Shown here piece after piece: positions 17,599-26,425 of a stretch of 64,000 bases of DNA. The DNA comes from Bremerella alba. Lineage in GTDB: Bacteria; Planctomycetota; Planctomycetia; Pirellulales; Pirellulaceae. Both the position numbers and the translations under genes were made by a program. The stretch is taken from contig NZ_JABRWO010000009.1 in the NCBI RefSeq assembly GCF_013618625.1, positions 62,001 through 126,000 on the forward strand, written 5' to 3'. How positions within the stretch are numbered: the first letter of the stretch is position 1; each line of letters begins with the position of its first letter. The notes beneath the pieces are model-generated. The model saw only the letters and a list, made by a program, of their open reading frames with translations. It was not told the origin of the DNA and ran no database searches.

Positions 17599-17742
17599 TT
17601 ACTCAACCGCAATCGGAACGTCATACGTTACCGAGTCGCCTTCGGCCGGAACGATGCGGAAGCGGATGGCGACTTCCTTAGGGATGCGAATTACTTCAAG
17701 GCGAAGCCTGTTCCATTCCGCCGTTATGATTGCGAGACTAAG
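17599..17742 (-). pseudogene. C-terminal gene remnant with its terminator
   Basis: An open stretch of 47 codons without any start codon, ending with the protein-like sequence IPKEVAIRFRIVPAEGDS ... VPIAVE and a TAA stop at 17599-17601. It is directly followed by a good terminator (17536-17580). The amino-acid sequence has the look of a beta-strand-rich C-terminus rather than random translation. Upstream the frame is closed by a TGA at 17743-17745. I read it as the 3' end of a gene whose 5' part was deleted when the segment to its right (17769 onward) was joined. The original family cannot be told from this piece. Confidence 0.5.
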
Positions 17743-17768
17743 TCAGAACACTTCCATGAAAAGGGCTT

Positions 17769-18263
17769 CTAAGGACTATGAGATGCCGAAGTAGCAGGAC
17801 CAACTATTGGACGCAGTTTTGGTTCAAGCTGTGACAGTTCGTCAGTGCCGATAACCCGTTCCTTCACTTGGCCGTCTACCAAGATCAGAAACGTCGGATA
17901 TTGAGAAATGTCGTATTTCTCAGCCAGAAACGTATTTCGCTCGACGTCTACTTCACGAAAGCGGACCTTGTCCTTAAGTTGATTGGCAAGTTCCCTAATG
18001 TGAGGTTTCGCTTTTGTACATTCGGGGCACCACCTGGTGCTCATGATGACCACCACTGGATTGGGATGCCCCAAGACATCATGAGCAAACGTTTCGTCAG
18101 TAGTTTGGACGAATGTGGGGACCTCGGCCCTTTCATCATCGTTCGTCGATGTTCTGTCTATATCGTGACCACATCCCGCGATGACAACGATAAGTATCAT
18201 GCTCCAACAGCCAATGCTGCATTGGTAGACGGAGTGATCAAATATCGGAATAGGGAGTTTCAT
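17769..18263 (-). CDS. Thioredoxin-like lipoprotein with CPEC motif
   Basis: A 164-residue exported lipoprotein: hydrophobic N-terminus with lipobox (ILIVVIAGC), then a complete thioredoxin fold with active site WCPEC (instead of WCGPC), the EVDVERN strand, the cis-proline SQYPTF and the C-terminal helix. It would act as a periplasmic thiol-disulfide protein, perhaps keeping the many cysteines of the neighbouring metal-binding proteins reduced, or binding metal through its CxxC. It lies 130 bases after the His-rich lipoprotein at 18394 on the same strand, downstream of the CzcA-type operon. CPEC in place of CGPC alters redox potential in known thioredoxins; the effect here is unknown. Confidence 0.88.
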   Translation of the reverse strand: MKLPIPIFDHSVYQCSIGCWSMILIVVIAGCGHDIDRTSTNDDERAEVPTFVQTTDETFAHDVLGHPNPVVVIMSTRWCPECTKAKPHIRELANQLKDKVRFREVDVERNTFLAEKYDISQYPTFLILVDGQVKERVIGTDELSQLEPKLRPIVGPATSASHSP

Positions 18264-18393
18264 GGAGGATACTCGAAAGCGTCAGTCGACAGCTGGCTGC
18301 TCTAGGCGACAGCCAACCGCCGTAGCTGACGAGCGGAAGACAACCTGCAAAGCATTGACCTCCGCATACGACGACATCTTAGTAATCAGAGTC

Positions 18394-18807
18394 TTACTTA
18401 AGATCGTCTGGTGTGGGTGGGTCCTCTCCGTTCTTGGCCTTATAGCGGGCGGCAAACTTGTCGAATAATTCCGGCGAACAGATGAAGCACTGGGACGCAG
18501 GGCGATTGTGATCCTCGCACCAATCTCCCTTTTCTTTGAACTCGGAAATTAGCTTCGTATCACACTGGGCACAGATTTCTTCAGGGACACCGTGCTCACC
18601 GCACCACCATTCACCATGAACATGGCCGTGCTCGTCACCGTGCTCATGTTCATCGCCGCGTTCATCCCCATGGTCGTCGTGAGCTACTTCCGAGTGCTCG
18701 TCGGTATCTCCCATGGCTGATTCACTAGTACCACAACCTGTGAACGCAAGAGTGGCGATCGCAATTAGGCCAACTGCCAAACTCGAAAAACCAAACATCC
18801 ACTTCAT
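18394..18807 (-). CDS. His-rich lipoprotein with WC-EHGVPE Cys motif
   Basis: A 137-residue lipoprotein (lipobox AFTGC, residue 25) with a His/Asp/Glu-rich stretch (residues 38-65) and a Cys module C69, C79, C82 (WWCGEHGVPEEICAQC) repeated imperfectly as C97, C107, C110 (DWCEDHNRPASQCFIC). The same module stands at residues 87-122 of the adaptor at 22062-23717 in the same operon. It probably binds divalent metals and passes them to the CzcA-type pump encoded just upstream (18846-22049). AAAGGAGA precedes the ATG. There is no known enzymatic function; the metal-binding role is inferred from the ligands and the operon. Confidence 0.85.
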   Translation of the reverse strand: MKWMFGFSSLAVGLIAIATLAFTGCGTSESAMGDTDEHSEVAHDDHGDERGDEHEHGDEHGHVHGEWWCGEHGVPEEICAQCDTKLISEFKEKGDWCEDHNRPASQCFICSPELFDKFAARYKAKNGEDPPTPDDLK

Positions 18808-18845
18808 TAGATTCTCCTTTTCAGACCTTGATGACTGAATTCTAG

Positions 18846-21800
18846 TTAAACCGAGACAGTCTCGGGCACTTGCCCAGAACCAGGCTGTGTCGGTTGTTCA
18901 GGTTCAAACTCTCCATGATCCTCGTCCCCATCTCCGTCCGAACTCAATTTCTCGGCAGGAAGATTGAAGACCACATAGAGAACACGCAGGACCAACAGAC
19001 TCATGATCATGGCGCTACAAACGCCGCCGATCACGACTGTTGCCAAAGGACGCTGGACTTCAGCTCCCATTCCTGTACTGAAAGCCATTGGAACAAAACC
19101 TAAACTGGCGACCAGCGTTGTCATCAGGATGGGACGCAAACGAGTCATCGCCGCTTCTTCTACGGCCTCGTCCAAACTTCTTCCACGTCGACGGAGTTGG
19201 CGAATGGTCGATACGAGGAGCATATCGTCCAGCACGGCTACGCCTGAAAGGGCGATGAAGCCGACTGCCGCCGAGATGGAAAATGGCATATCACGAATCC
19301 ACAAGGCGATTACGCCGCCGACCCAGGCAAACGGAACGCCGGTGAAAACACGCAAGGAATCGATCCAGTTCCGGTAGGTCATGTAGAGCAGTGCAAAAAT
19401 CATCAGCAGCGCAATAGGCACCACGATCATAAGACGCTTTTGAGCACGCTGAAGATTCTCGAATTGCCCGCCCCACTCGACACGATAGCGGCCAGGTGGC
19501 AGTGCAACTTGCTCGGCAACGGCCTGCCGTGCTTCGGCAACAAAACTACCCATATCACGACCCCGGACGTTGGACTCAATGGTGATCCTCCGCTGATACC
19601 ACTCCCGCTTGATCGTATTTGGCTCTTCGACCCTCTCTACGGATGCCAGCCGCGAGAGCGGAATACGCTGCCCGGTGGAAGTGGCAACCAGAATATCCGA
19701 GATTGCCGTAGGATCAGCTCGTGCTTTTTCCGGGAGACGAATGATTAACGGAAATCGCAATTGTCCCTCATAAACTTCTCCCACGTGGTGACTTCCTAGC
19801 GAGCGAACCAGGTTCATGACATGACTGGCCGGAACACCATATCTGGCGATTTGATCCTGCTTGATCTTGATTTCCAGGACCGGTTGCCCGGTTACCTGTT
19901 CCACTTTGACATCTGAGGCACCATCGATTGTCTTCAAAACCTGCTCGATTTCAGCGGCTTTGCTGACCATCAGATCGAGGTCGTCGCCGTAAAGGATGGC
20001 GGCAACATCGGCTCGAACGCCTGAGATCATCTCGTTCATCCGCATTTCAATTGGCTGCGACATGGCCAGACGCGGACCTGGTAGGTCCCGCAGTTCTTCC
20101 TGAACGAGAATCGTTAGTTCTTCCTGCGTCTCGGCCCGATTCCACTCCTTGCGGGGGTGTAACGTGATGAAAAGGTCAGTCAGCTCCGTTCCCATAGGGT
20201 CGGTCGCGACCTCAGCCGTACCGACACGACTCCAGACGTGAGCGATCTCATCGGGAAACTTTTCCAGCAGGAGTTTTTCCATTTGCGTGTTGTAACGGAT
20301 TGATTCTTCCAGGTCGGTTCCGGCGAGTCGGACGACGTTGAGCGTAATGGCCCCTTCCGACAGTCGCGGCACAAACTCCGAACCTAAGTTGGGGGCAATC
20401 AGCCCGAACACCGCCACAAAAATGCAAACGGCCGATCCAATCACGACAAACTTGTTGTGCATCGTGAATCGCAGGACAGGTGCGTAAAGCCGTTTAAGCC
20501 ACCGTATGAGAAGCGGTTCTTTCTCTTTGATGTTGAGAGGAAGTAAAAAGCTCGCCAGTACTGGCATTAGTGTCAGTGACAAAATCATCGAGCCGGCTAA
20601 GGCCATAATGACGGTCATCGCCATTGGGCGGAAAAGCTTCCCTTCGACGCCTTCGAGCGTCAGGATCGGAAGGTAGACAATCATGATGATCAGTTCGCCA
20701 AACATGGTTGGCTTACGAACTTCGATCGCTGCATCGCGGATAATCTCCAGGCGGCTTCGCCCCTGATTGTCGTGGGATAAGTGCCGGACGCAGTTTTCAA
20801 TCATCACGACCGAACTATCGACCACCAGGCCGAAGTCGATAGCGCCGAGGCTGAGCAGACTGGCGGCAATTCCGACCTGAAGCATTCCTGAGAACGCGAA
20901 GAGCATCGAAAGGGGGATCGCTAACGCAACGATGAACCCTGCCCGCAGATTGCCCAGGAATATGAACAACACAGCGACCACCAGCAGACCACCCTCGAAT
21001 AGGTTCTTCTGGACAGTGTGAATGACGTGGTCGACTAGTTCTGTCCGATCGTAGACCGTTTTGATAGTCACCCCGGCTGGGAGTGTGCTGCGAACCTGTT
21101 CGAGCTTACTTTTCAAAGCCCAGGTGACCTGATGGCTGTTCTCGCCCATGAGCATGAAGCCCAAGCCAAGCACGGCCTCCCCTTGGCCATCGGCGGTGAC
21201 GGTACCGCGACGAATCTCGTTGCCGATTTTTACTTCCGCAACGTCATTGACCTGAATGGGGACACCATCTTTTGCCTTGATGACGATGTTTTTGATCTGG
21301 TCAATGTTGACCGTCCGGCCGATCCCATGCACCAACAGCATTTCACTGCCATCAGTGATCGTACCACCCCCTACGTTCTCGTTATTGGCACGAATGGCAT
21401 CCGCGACTTCTTCATAGGTTAGGCCGTGCTTGAGAAGTTGATCGGGATCGAGACGAACTTGATACTGTTTTTCGTAGCCGCCCCAACTGTTTACCTCGGC
21501 GACGCCGGGGACGGATCGCAACTGCGGTTTTACGACCCAGTCGTGGAGCGTGCGTAGCTCGGTCAGTCGGTCAACACGTTCCTGGTCACCTACCTTAGAA
21601 AAATCGACTCCTTCGTAGGTCAGCACATAGTGAAAGACTTCCCCCAGACCAGTCGAAACAGGACCCATTTGGGGACGGCTAATGCCTACCGGCAGTTCGA
21701 CCGTACTCAATCGCTCGTTAATCAATTGCCGAGCGAAATAGATGTCGACACCATCTTCAAACGTTACCACTACCTGGGAAAGCCCAAACTTCGAAATCGA

Positions 21801-22049
21801 ACGCATCACCGTTAGGCCTGGCAGACCGCTGATGCTTTGCTCGACTGGAAACGTAATCTGTTTTTCGACTTCTTCCGAAGAAAGCGCAGGAGCCGTTGTA
21901 TTGATTTGAACCTGGACCGGTGTAGTATCCGGAAAAGCATCAATATCAAGTTGCTGCAGCGCAAAGACACCGCCTACGGCTAACACGAACGTGATGATAA
22001 TAATCAACGCTCGGTGCCTTAATGAAAAATCAATTAACCCGTTAAGCAT
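18846..22049 (-). CDS. CzcA-type RND divalent-metal efflux pump
   Basis: A full-length 1067-residue heavy-metal RND pump. TM4 carries IDFGLVVDSSVVMIEN, the DFG-D-E pattern of pumps for divalent cations such as Zn, Co, Ni or Cd, which separates it from the CusA-like pumps at 1-1109 and 6040. Other family marks are ALQQLDIDAFPDTTPVQVQI near the N-terminus, FPVEQSISGLPGL, and GVAVLDDMLLVSTI in the second half. It starts at an ATG (22047-22049) preceded by GGGGAG, 12 bases after the adaptor stop, and is followed by the His-rich lipoprotein gene. Energy comes from the proton gradient. The C-terminus is acidic (DGDGDEDHGEFEPEQ). Confidence 0.95.
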   Translation of the reverse strand: MLNGLIDFSLRHRALIIIITFVLAVGGVFALQQLDIDAFPDTTPVQVQINTTAPALSSEEVEKQITFPVEQSISGLPGLTVMRSISKFGLSQVVVTFEDGVDIYFARQLINERLSTVELPVGISRPQMGPVSTGLGEVFHYVLTYEGVDFSKVGDQERVDRLTELRTLHDWVVKPQLRSVPGVAEVNSWGGYEKQYQVRLDPDQLLKHGLTYEEVADAIRANNENVGGGTITDGSEMLLVHGIGRTVNIDQIKNIVIKAKDGVPIQVNDVAEVKIGNEIRRGTVTADGQGEAVLGLGFMLMGENSHQVTWALKSKLEQVRSTLPAGVTIKTVYDRTELVDHVIHTVQKNLFEGGLLVVAVLFIFLGNLRAGFIVALAIPLSMLFAFSGMLQVGIAASLLSLGAIDFGLVVDSSVVMIENCVRHLSHDNQGRSRLEIIRDAAIEVRKPTMFGELIIMIVYLPILTLEGVEGKLFRPMAMTVIMALAGSMILSLTLMPVLASFLLPLNIKEKEPLLIRWLKRLYAPVLRFTMHNKFVVIGSAVCIFVAVFGLIAPNLGSEFVPRLSEGAITLNVVRLAGTDLEESIRYNTQMEKLLLEKFPDEIAHVWSRVGTAEVATDPMGTELTDLFITLHPRKEWNRAETQEELTILVQEELRDLPGPRLAMSQPIEMRMNEMISGVRADVAAILYGDDLDLMVSKAAEIEQVLKTIDGASDVKVEQVTGQPVLEIKIKQDQIARYGVPASHVMNLVRSLGSHHVGEVYEGQLRFPLIIRLPEKARADPTAISDILVATSTGQRIPLSRLASVERVEEPNTIKREWYQRRITIESNVRGRDMGSFVAEARQAVAEQVALPPGRYRVEWGGQFENLQRAQKRLMIVVPIALLMIFALLYMTYRNWIDSLRVFTGVPFAWVGGVIALWIRDMPFSISAAVGFIALSGVAVLDDMLLVSTIRQLRRRGRSLDEAVEEAAMTRLRPILMTTLVASLGFVPMAFSTGMGAEVQRPLATVVIGGVCSAMIMSLLVLRVLYVVFNLPAEKLSSDGDGDEDHGEFEPEQPTQPGSGQVPETVSV

Positions 22050-22061
22050 CCATTCTCCCCT

Positions 22062-23717
22062 TTATTCTTCTACACAGCAGCCAGCACCCAAACCGTTTTT
22101 CAGCAGTTGGGCTCGTAACACATCGCTGCCGGTCGTTGCGATCACTTCGCCCGGCAAAACTCCAGCGACCACTTCCGTGAAGCCGTTGTGCGATGCTCCC
22201 AGGCGTACGGATCGAACATGAAAGACTTTGGGGCTATCGGGGCTATCAAAATAGTGCTTGTCTCGTACGAATACGATTCGGCAGCAGCCTTCCCAGTGAG
22301 CTGACTCAGAAGGAATCGCGATCGCGGTAGGTTCCTCACGCAAAATGATCTCGCCGGTGCCATACGTTTTGTCCCGCAGTCGACCATCTGGATTAGGAAG
22401 TACGGCTCTGATCTTAACCATGCGAGTCTGAGCGTCGGCCCCCGTACTGATCCAGTCAACACGGCCTAATACTTCGCGGGAACTTCCATCGGCATGAAAG
22501 CGAACTGGCTGACCCGTCTTCACGTTTTCCAGATCCTCCAAAGGAATATCCAGCATTAGCCACATTTGGCTCGTATCGGCCACGCGGAAAAGGGCACGGT
22601 GCGTATCGACGACTTCTCCTTGAGTTACATTTCGCTCGACAACCACCCCGGAAATCGAGGACCGTACCGGGAAAAGATTGGCGGTCGAAACTTGTACTTT
22701 CACACGCGATCGAAGTGACTGCGGAATCCCTAAGAAGCGAAGCTGCTCGAATGCCTCACGTTCGGATAACTGAGCCAAGGATTGAATGTCGACGGAGAGC
22801 CCCAGGTTTTCCAACGATTGGACAATACTCAAGACTTCCGCTTCGGCCTTAGCCAAGTCCGCGTCCGCTTCCAGGAGGCGAACACCTGCGACGGCTTCCT
22901 TGGCGATATTCAGTCGCTTGACGTTCTGGCGTTGGAGCGATTGTTCTGCCAGTACCCGGATAAGGCTGGTTTTCAGTGCCCCGACTTGGTCCGCCTCGAC
23001 CAAGGCCAGAACGTCACCTTCTTGTACCACATCGCCGACGTTTTTCTCGACGCGCCAGACACTCCCAGACGTACGCGAAGCGAAGCTGGCGGTACGCGTT
23101 GGGTCATAGAGAATCTCTCCACTTCCGGAGACCGATTGTTCAATGGGACGACGTTCCACTAATTCGACGTCAACGCCTGCCTGGGCAGCGGCATCAACCG
23201 AAGCGAACTGAATTCGCTTGGCGTAGGTGGTGCAGCCACTGTTATTCACTTTGGAGACCGGCATGGTCATCGCCAATTCGGCTCGGGCACGATCCTCAGT
23301 CGAAATGGTTGGAGGATCGCTCAGTTGTGCCAACTCGGGATGATCGAGAACGCAGTTGTGAACGCCATGCTTCGAGCACCAGCCGAAGTCTGGCGTCTTC
23401 AGCATGAGCGACTCGTTGCACTCGACACATATTGATTCTGGTACCCCGTGTTCATCACACCAGTCTGCGACAACCGGTTCGGATTGGCCCGTTAGTGCGG
23501 CGAATTTCGGCATCTTCCAATCGGTATGGTGACCAAAGGTAAAGATGCCTGCGAAGGCCGACAGCACCAAGAACGGACCAATACTCCCCAGGGCGAATGC
23601 AACAGCTCGTTGTAGGAGAGATCGGGATTGCGTTTGAGTAGCGGAACTGGAAGCACCGAGGTGCTCTTGCTTGCTTCCAGCACTTTGATGTGGAGTATCG
23701 ATTACGGATTGGCTCAT
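22062..23717 (-). CDS. CzcB-type adaptor with N-terminal Cys module
   Basis: A 551-residue membrane-fusion protein for the pump at 18846-22049. A transmembrane anchor at about residues 38-62 is followed by a Cys module (C87, C97, C100, C114, C122: DWCDEHGVPESICVEC ... GWCSKHGVHNC) that is also found in the lipoprotein at 18394-18807. Then come the barrel-sandwich hybrid (SGSGEILYDPTRTASFASRTSGSVWRV), the alpha-hairpin, a beta-barrel and the membrane-proximal domain. The last residues are GLGAGCCVEE. The start ATG (23715-23717) has GGGAG upstream. The N-terminal Cys module presumably captures metal ions before they enter the pump. Confidence 0.92.
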   Translation of the reverse strand: MSQSVIDTPHQSAGSKQEHLGASSSATQTQSRSLLQRAVAFALGSIGPFLVLSAFAGIFTFGHHTDWKMPKFAALTGQSEPVVADWCDEHGVPESICVECNESLMLKTPDFGWCSKHGVHNCVLDHPELAQLSDPPTISTEDRARAELAMTMPVSKVNNSGCTTYAKRIQFASVDAAAQAGVDVELVERRPIEQSVSGSGEILYDPTRTASFASRTSGSVWRVEKNVGDVVQEGDVLALVEADQVGALKTSLIRVLAEQSLQRQNVKRLNIAKEAVAGVRLLEADADLAKAEAEVLSIVQSLENLGLSVDIQSLAQLSEREAFEQLRFLGIPQSLRSRVKVQVSTANLFPVRSSISGVVVERNVTQGEVVDTHRALFRVADTSQMWLMLDIPLEDLENVKTGQPVRFHADGSSREVLGRVDWISTGADAQTRMVKIRAVLPNPDGRLRDKTYGTGEIILREEPTAIAIPSESAHWEGCCRIVFVRDKHYFDSPDSPKVFHVRSVRLGASHNGFTEVVAGVLPGEVIATTGSDVLRAQLLKNGLGAGCCVEE

Positions 23718-23863
23718 ATACAGAACTCCCGCAAAGTAGACATTGATGACTTAAGAACTTCGGCGGACGGAATTACTATGCCTAACGAAGCAATTACGGT
23801 TTAAGCTGAAGAATGCTGCCCGCAGAATTCCGACCTGGAAGCACGACGGTTGAGAGCAGGTGC

Positions 23864-24274
23864 TTATATGAGAAGAGATGCAAAAGTTAGGCGCAGGGAA
23901 CGACCGGGAGTAATACCTGCCGAACGAGTACTCGCCATGGAATCGATAGGAGTTCGATTCTCAGAAATCTGCCATCGATCTTGGCACGGAAGATAGGCTT
24001 CCCAAACCGAAAAAGACATTTCATCGAGATCGACCTTAATCTCGACAATTGCGGATTGGCTGCAAAAACAGTCACAGTCTGGGCAGGAGTGCGGAGGGCT
24101 ATTCGCTGGTGCAGCAGGTTCTGAAGTACATTGACCACAGCACAAATCGTGATGAATTCCAGACTCTTGATCTTCACCCATTAATGTATGCATCGGTGAG
24201 CATCCCTGCACATCGCAAAAAAGCGGGCAGAAAATGACGCGAAGCGTGATTAAAAGAGTGATGAAGTGGCTCAT
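23864..24274 (-). CDS. Exported Cys-rich small protein, unknown family
   Basis: A 136-residue protein beginning with a hydrophobic export signal (HFITLLITLRVIFCPLFC) and containing 11 cysteines by my count, among them LCCGQC and HSCPDCDCFCSQS. The C-terminal motif CDCFCSQS aligns by eye with KCPFILSES of the protein at 25765 and DCVFSASNS of the protein at 32070, so these three may form one family. It heads the minus-strand operon of adaptor 22062, pump 18846 and lipoprotein 18394. The region to its right carries a divergent cation-carrier gene. A metal-buffering or sensing role is inferred. Confidence 0.68.
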   Translation of the reverse strand: MSHFITLLITLRVIFCPLFCDVQGCSPMHTLMGEDQESGIHHDLCCGQCTSEPAAPANSPPHSCPDCDCFCSQSAIVEIKVDLDEMSFSVWEAYLPCQDRWQISENRTPIDSMASTRSAGITPGRSLRLTFASLLI

Positions 24275-24756
24275 GCCAAATGTTGGTTTGGAAAAAACGA
24301 GTAAAACTGCACGATTGAATATTAAGCGACTTAGTGTCCCTTTTCAAGGCAAGTTGCTCGGGAGGGCATGGCTTTTCATGTCGATCAGAGCGAAATCCCT
24401 TCGTAGCCCGAGGTTTACGGTTATGCGCGGAAAGTTCATCTACTCTCCTTTGATCGGACAAATTCAAGCAAGACTTGAAGCTCTAACTGATGGCATCAAC
24501 CGATATGACCTTCGATGCGCGAAGGCGACGGATTGCTAATTCGGTACCCAACACAGCCAAATCTTGTGTGACCAGAACCTTTTGTTTCAAAAAGATCGGA
24601 GAGTTGGCTCTTTGGATTCAGTTGTCCCTGCACCTTATCGCTTGAGTGGACTTGCTCGTACGATTTCGTCGGCAACAGTTGTAATGGCAAATGCTTGGCA
24701 TGACTACCTGTTGCCAACGAATACCCTATTGCTTATCTCACTCTGCAGGTTCCTTC
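24275..24756. other. Divergent intergenic region, no gene seen
   Basis: 482 bases between the minus-strand Cys-rich gene and the plus-strand cation-carrier gene. I see no supported coding sequence and no MerR-type dyad. A small inverted repeat CCAAA ... TTTGG lies next to the start of the Cys-rich gene (24274 onward). Promoters for both directions are expected here but cannot be pinpointed. Confidence 0.5.
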
Positions 24757-25404
24757 ATGAATTTTCCAGCCCAAGAGGAATTATCCGACAGGCGAAAGAG
24801 GTCTCTGCGTCACGCGAGATGGCTCGAAATTGGAACTATTTTCTACAACGTAACCGAGGCAGGAATTTCTGTGACGGCGGGCTTGCTTAGCGGTAGTCCT
24901 GCTTTGGTTAGCTTTGGGTTTGATGCTGCCGTGGAGGCGATTTCCGCAAGCGTGCTTTTTTGGCGGCTAGTGAGTGAAGAAAGCGGCGTTGCGCAATCGG
25001 TGCTTAGCAGACGAACAAAGGTCACATTATATGTGCTATCGCTCGTCTTTCTACTGCTAGGTGGTTTTATTCTATACGAGTCGATAGAAAAGCTCGCATC
25101 GCAAAAGCAACCAGACTTCAGTCTTGTCGGCGTCGTCATCCTGTGCCTTTCTTTAATCGTAAATCCAATGCTTTCCTTCCGTAAACGCCGAGTGGGAAAA
25201 AAACTCGATAGCCACGAACTGATCATGGACTCTCGTGAACAGTTGATCTGTCTTTACATGACGGTGGTGGTACTGGCTGGTCTCCTGCTCAATAAGTACT
25301 TGGGATGGTGGTGGGCCGACCCGATCGCAGCGTTGCTTATCGTGCCTTACGTATTAATTCAGGCTTGGAAGGCATTCCGTAAGGCCCAGAACGCAGGCCA
25401 TTAG
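24757..25404 (+). CDS. CDF-like cation transporter
   Basis: About 215 residues from the ATG at 24757 (MNFPAQEELSD), preceded by AGGT. There are five to six transmembrane helices. The first half has FGFDAAVEAISASVLFWRL, the pattern of the divergent CDF-like cation-transporter group in which the HxxxD of typical zinc carriers is replaced by FxxDAxxE; the second half has DSREQLICLYMTVVVL. No cytoplasmic C-terminal domain is present, which is usual for this short group. It would exchange a divalent cation for protons at the inner membrane; the substrate is unknown. It starts the plus-strand gene row that continues with the Cys-rich protein and the ABC exporter. Confidence 0.85.
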   Translation: MNFPAQEELSDRRKRSLRHARWLEIGTIFYNVTEAGISVTAGLLSGSPALVSFGFDAAVEAISASVLFWRLVSEESGVAQSVLSRRTKVTLYVLSLVFLLLGGFILYESIEKLASQKQPDFSLVGVVILCLSLIVNPMLSFRKRRVGKKLDSHELIMDSREQLICLYMTVVVLAGLLLNKYLGWWWADPIAALLIVPYVLIQAWKAFRKAQNAGH

Positions 25405-25764
25405 CCCTCGCTATCCGATTGACCAAACAAAAGGTTCACATGATGAATGGCAAGTCGCTGTTTTCAGTATTCATCGAAGCTGTGTGTTGGTACTTTTTCT
25501 TCTGATTCGGGTTAGACACGATTCAAAAATCAAGAAAACCATGGTATTCATCCTTGGTGTTTTTAATTCGATTTTATCTGGTATTTGTCGCATGCCCTTG
25601 GGAGCGAGAAACTGCAGCGTGGAATCGAGTACTCGATTGAATATCACGGTGGTTCGAAATGCAATTTTCGCTAAAGTTGAAGGATTTCTTTCACGTTGGC
25701 GAGATAAGATGTCGATAATTTTGATGCGGATAGGACTTGTATCGATTCTAACGGGATTTTGACC
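25405..25764. other. Intergenic region, no firm gene
   Basis: 360 bases, relatively A+T-rich compared with the neighbours. A plus-strand reading frame of 92 codons ends (TGA 25760-25762) two bases before the ATG of the Cys-rich gene, but its translation is basic and hydrophobic without family features, so it is not called. The promoter of the downstream row may lie here. Confidence 0.45.
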
Positions 25765-26223
25765 ATGGCCAAGCGAGTGGCAGCATGCCTTGCAGTGATA
25801 GCGGTGGTGGTTCACTGCGTCATTGGCTGCTGTACTCGTTGCGTGAACGCATGTGAAGCCGCCCAGTTGGACGAAATCCATGTCTGTTGCGTTTGCCATG
25901 ATTACGACGCATGGAAAGTAGAAGGCGATTTATGTTGCCAGCCGGCAACGAATTCTCCCACGGCAAGTGAATCCACCGAGCAGGGCGAACATGCTTGCCT
26001 CGGATGTGGCAAGCACAAGTGTCCATTCATCTTGAGTGAGTCACCGGCTAGTGGGTTGACCGAAACCCTTCTTTCACCGGTGTGTCTTATCTGGTGTGAT
26101 GCGTCATTCGAGCCTAGGGAGAGTGTGCCTACGCCCAACCAGTGCAGTTTCCTCGGCTTATCGCTTCCACACTCCCAGGCTAAACTGCGCCTCCATCTTT
26201 GTCTGGCCGTGCTCACTCTATAA
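25765..26223 (+). CDS. Exported Cys-rich small protein, unknown family
   Basis: A 152-residue protein from the ATG at 25765 (a TTG six bases earlier is possible). The signal segment (ACLAVIAVVVHCVIGCC) ends in an H-x3-GCC motif like that of the protein at 32070 (HAVAGCC). I count 18 cysteines, including HVCCVC, DLCCQ, ACLGCGKHKCPF and a C-terminal series. Its neighbours are the CDF-like carrier upstream and a thioredoxin-like protein plus ABC exporter downstream, all on the plus strand. No catalytic motif is seen. It is one of six such proteins in the window and shares the C-x4-C-P-F / C-x3-C-x-F type motif with two of the others. Confidence 0.7.
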   Translation: MAKRVAACLAVIAVVVHCVIGCCTRCVNACEAAQLDEIHVCCVCHDYDAWKVEGDLCCQPATNSPTASESTEQGEHACLGCGKHKCPFILSESPASGLTETLLSPVCLIWCDASFEPRESVPTPNQCSFLGLSLPHSQAKLRLHLCLAVLTL

Positions 26224-26425
26224 GCTGGCCCCGCTGATTTGATCACCGCAGATTGCGTTTGACTCTCAGCCTTCTCAGTCGAATTACAACTAAACGCCAC
26301 GTCATAGTTGCTGTATCCAATCCATATCGCACGGCGACAGGGTATCTATTTGACCGGACACCTATGAAATCCGGTTGGCACCCACGTCCAAGAAATCGTA
26401 GCCAATTCATTTGAAAGGAATCGAA

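Noticed and set aside
25484-25762. 92-codon frame just upstream of the Cys-rich gene at 25765
   Set aside because: No SD, no family features and odd composition; probably chance, though it could be a leader frame.
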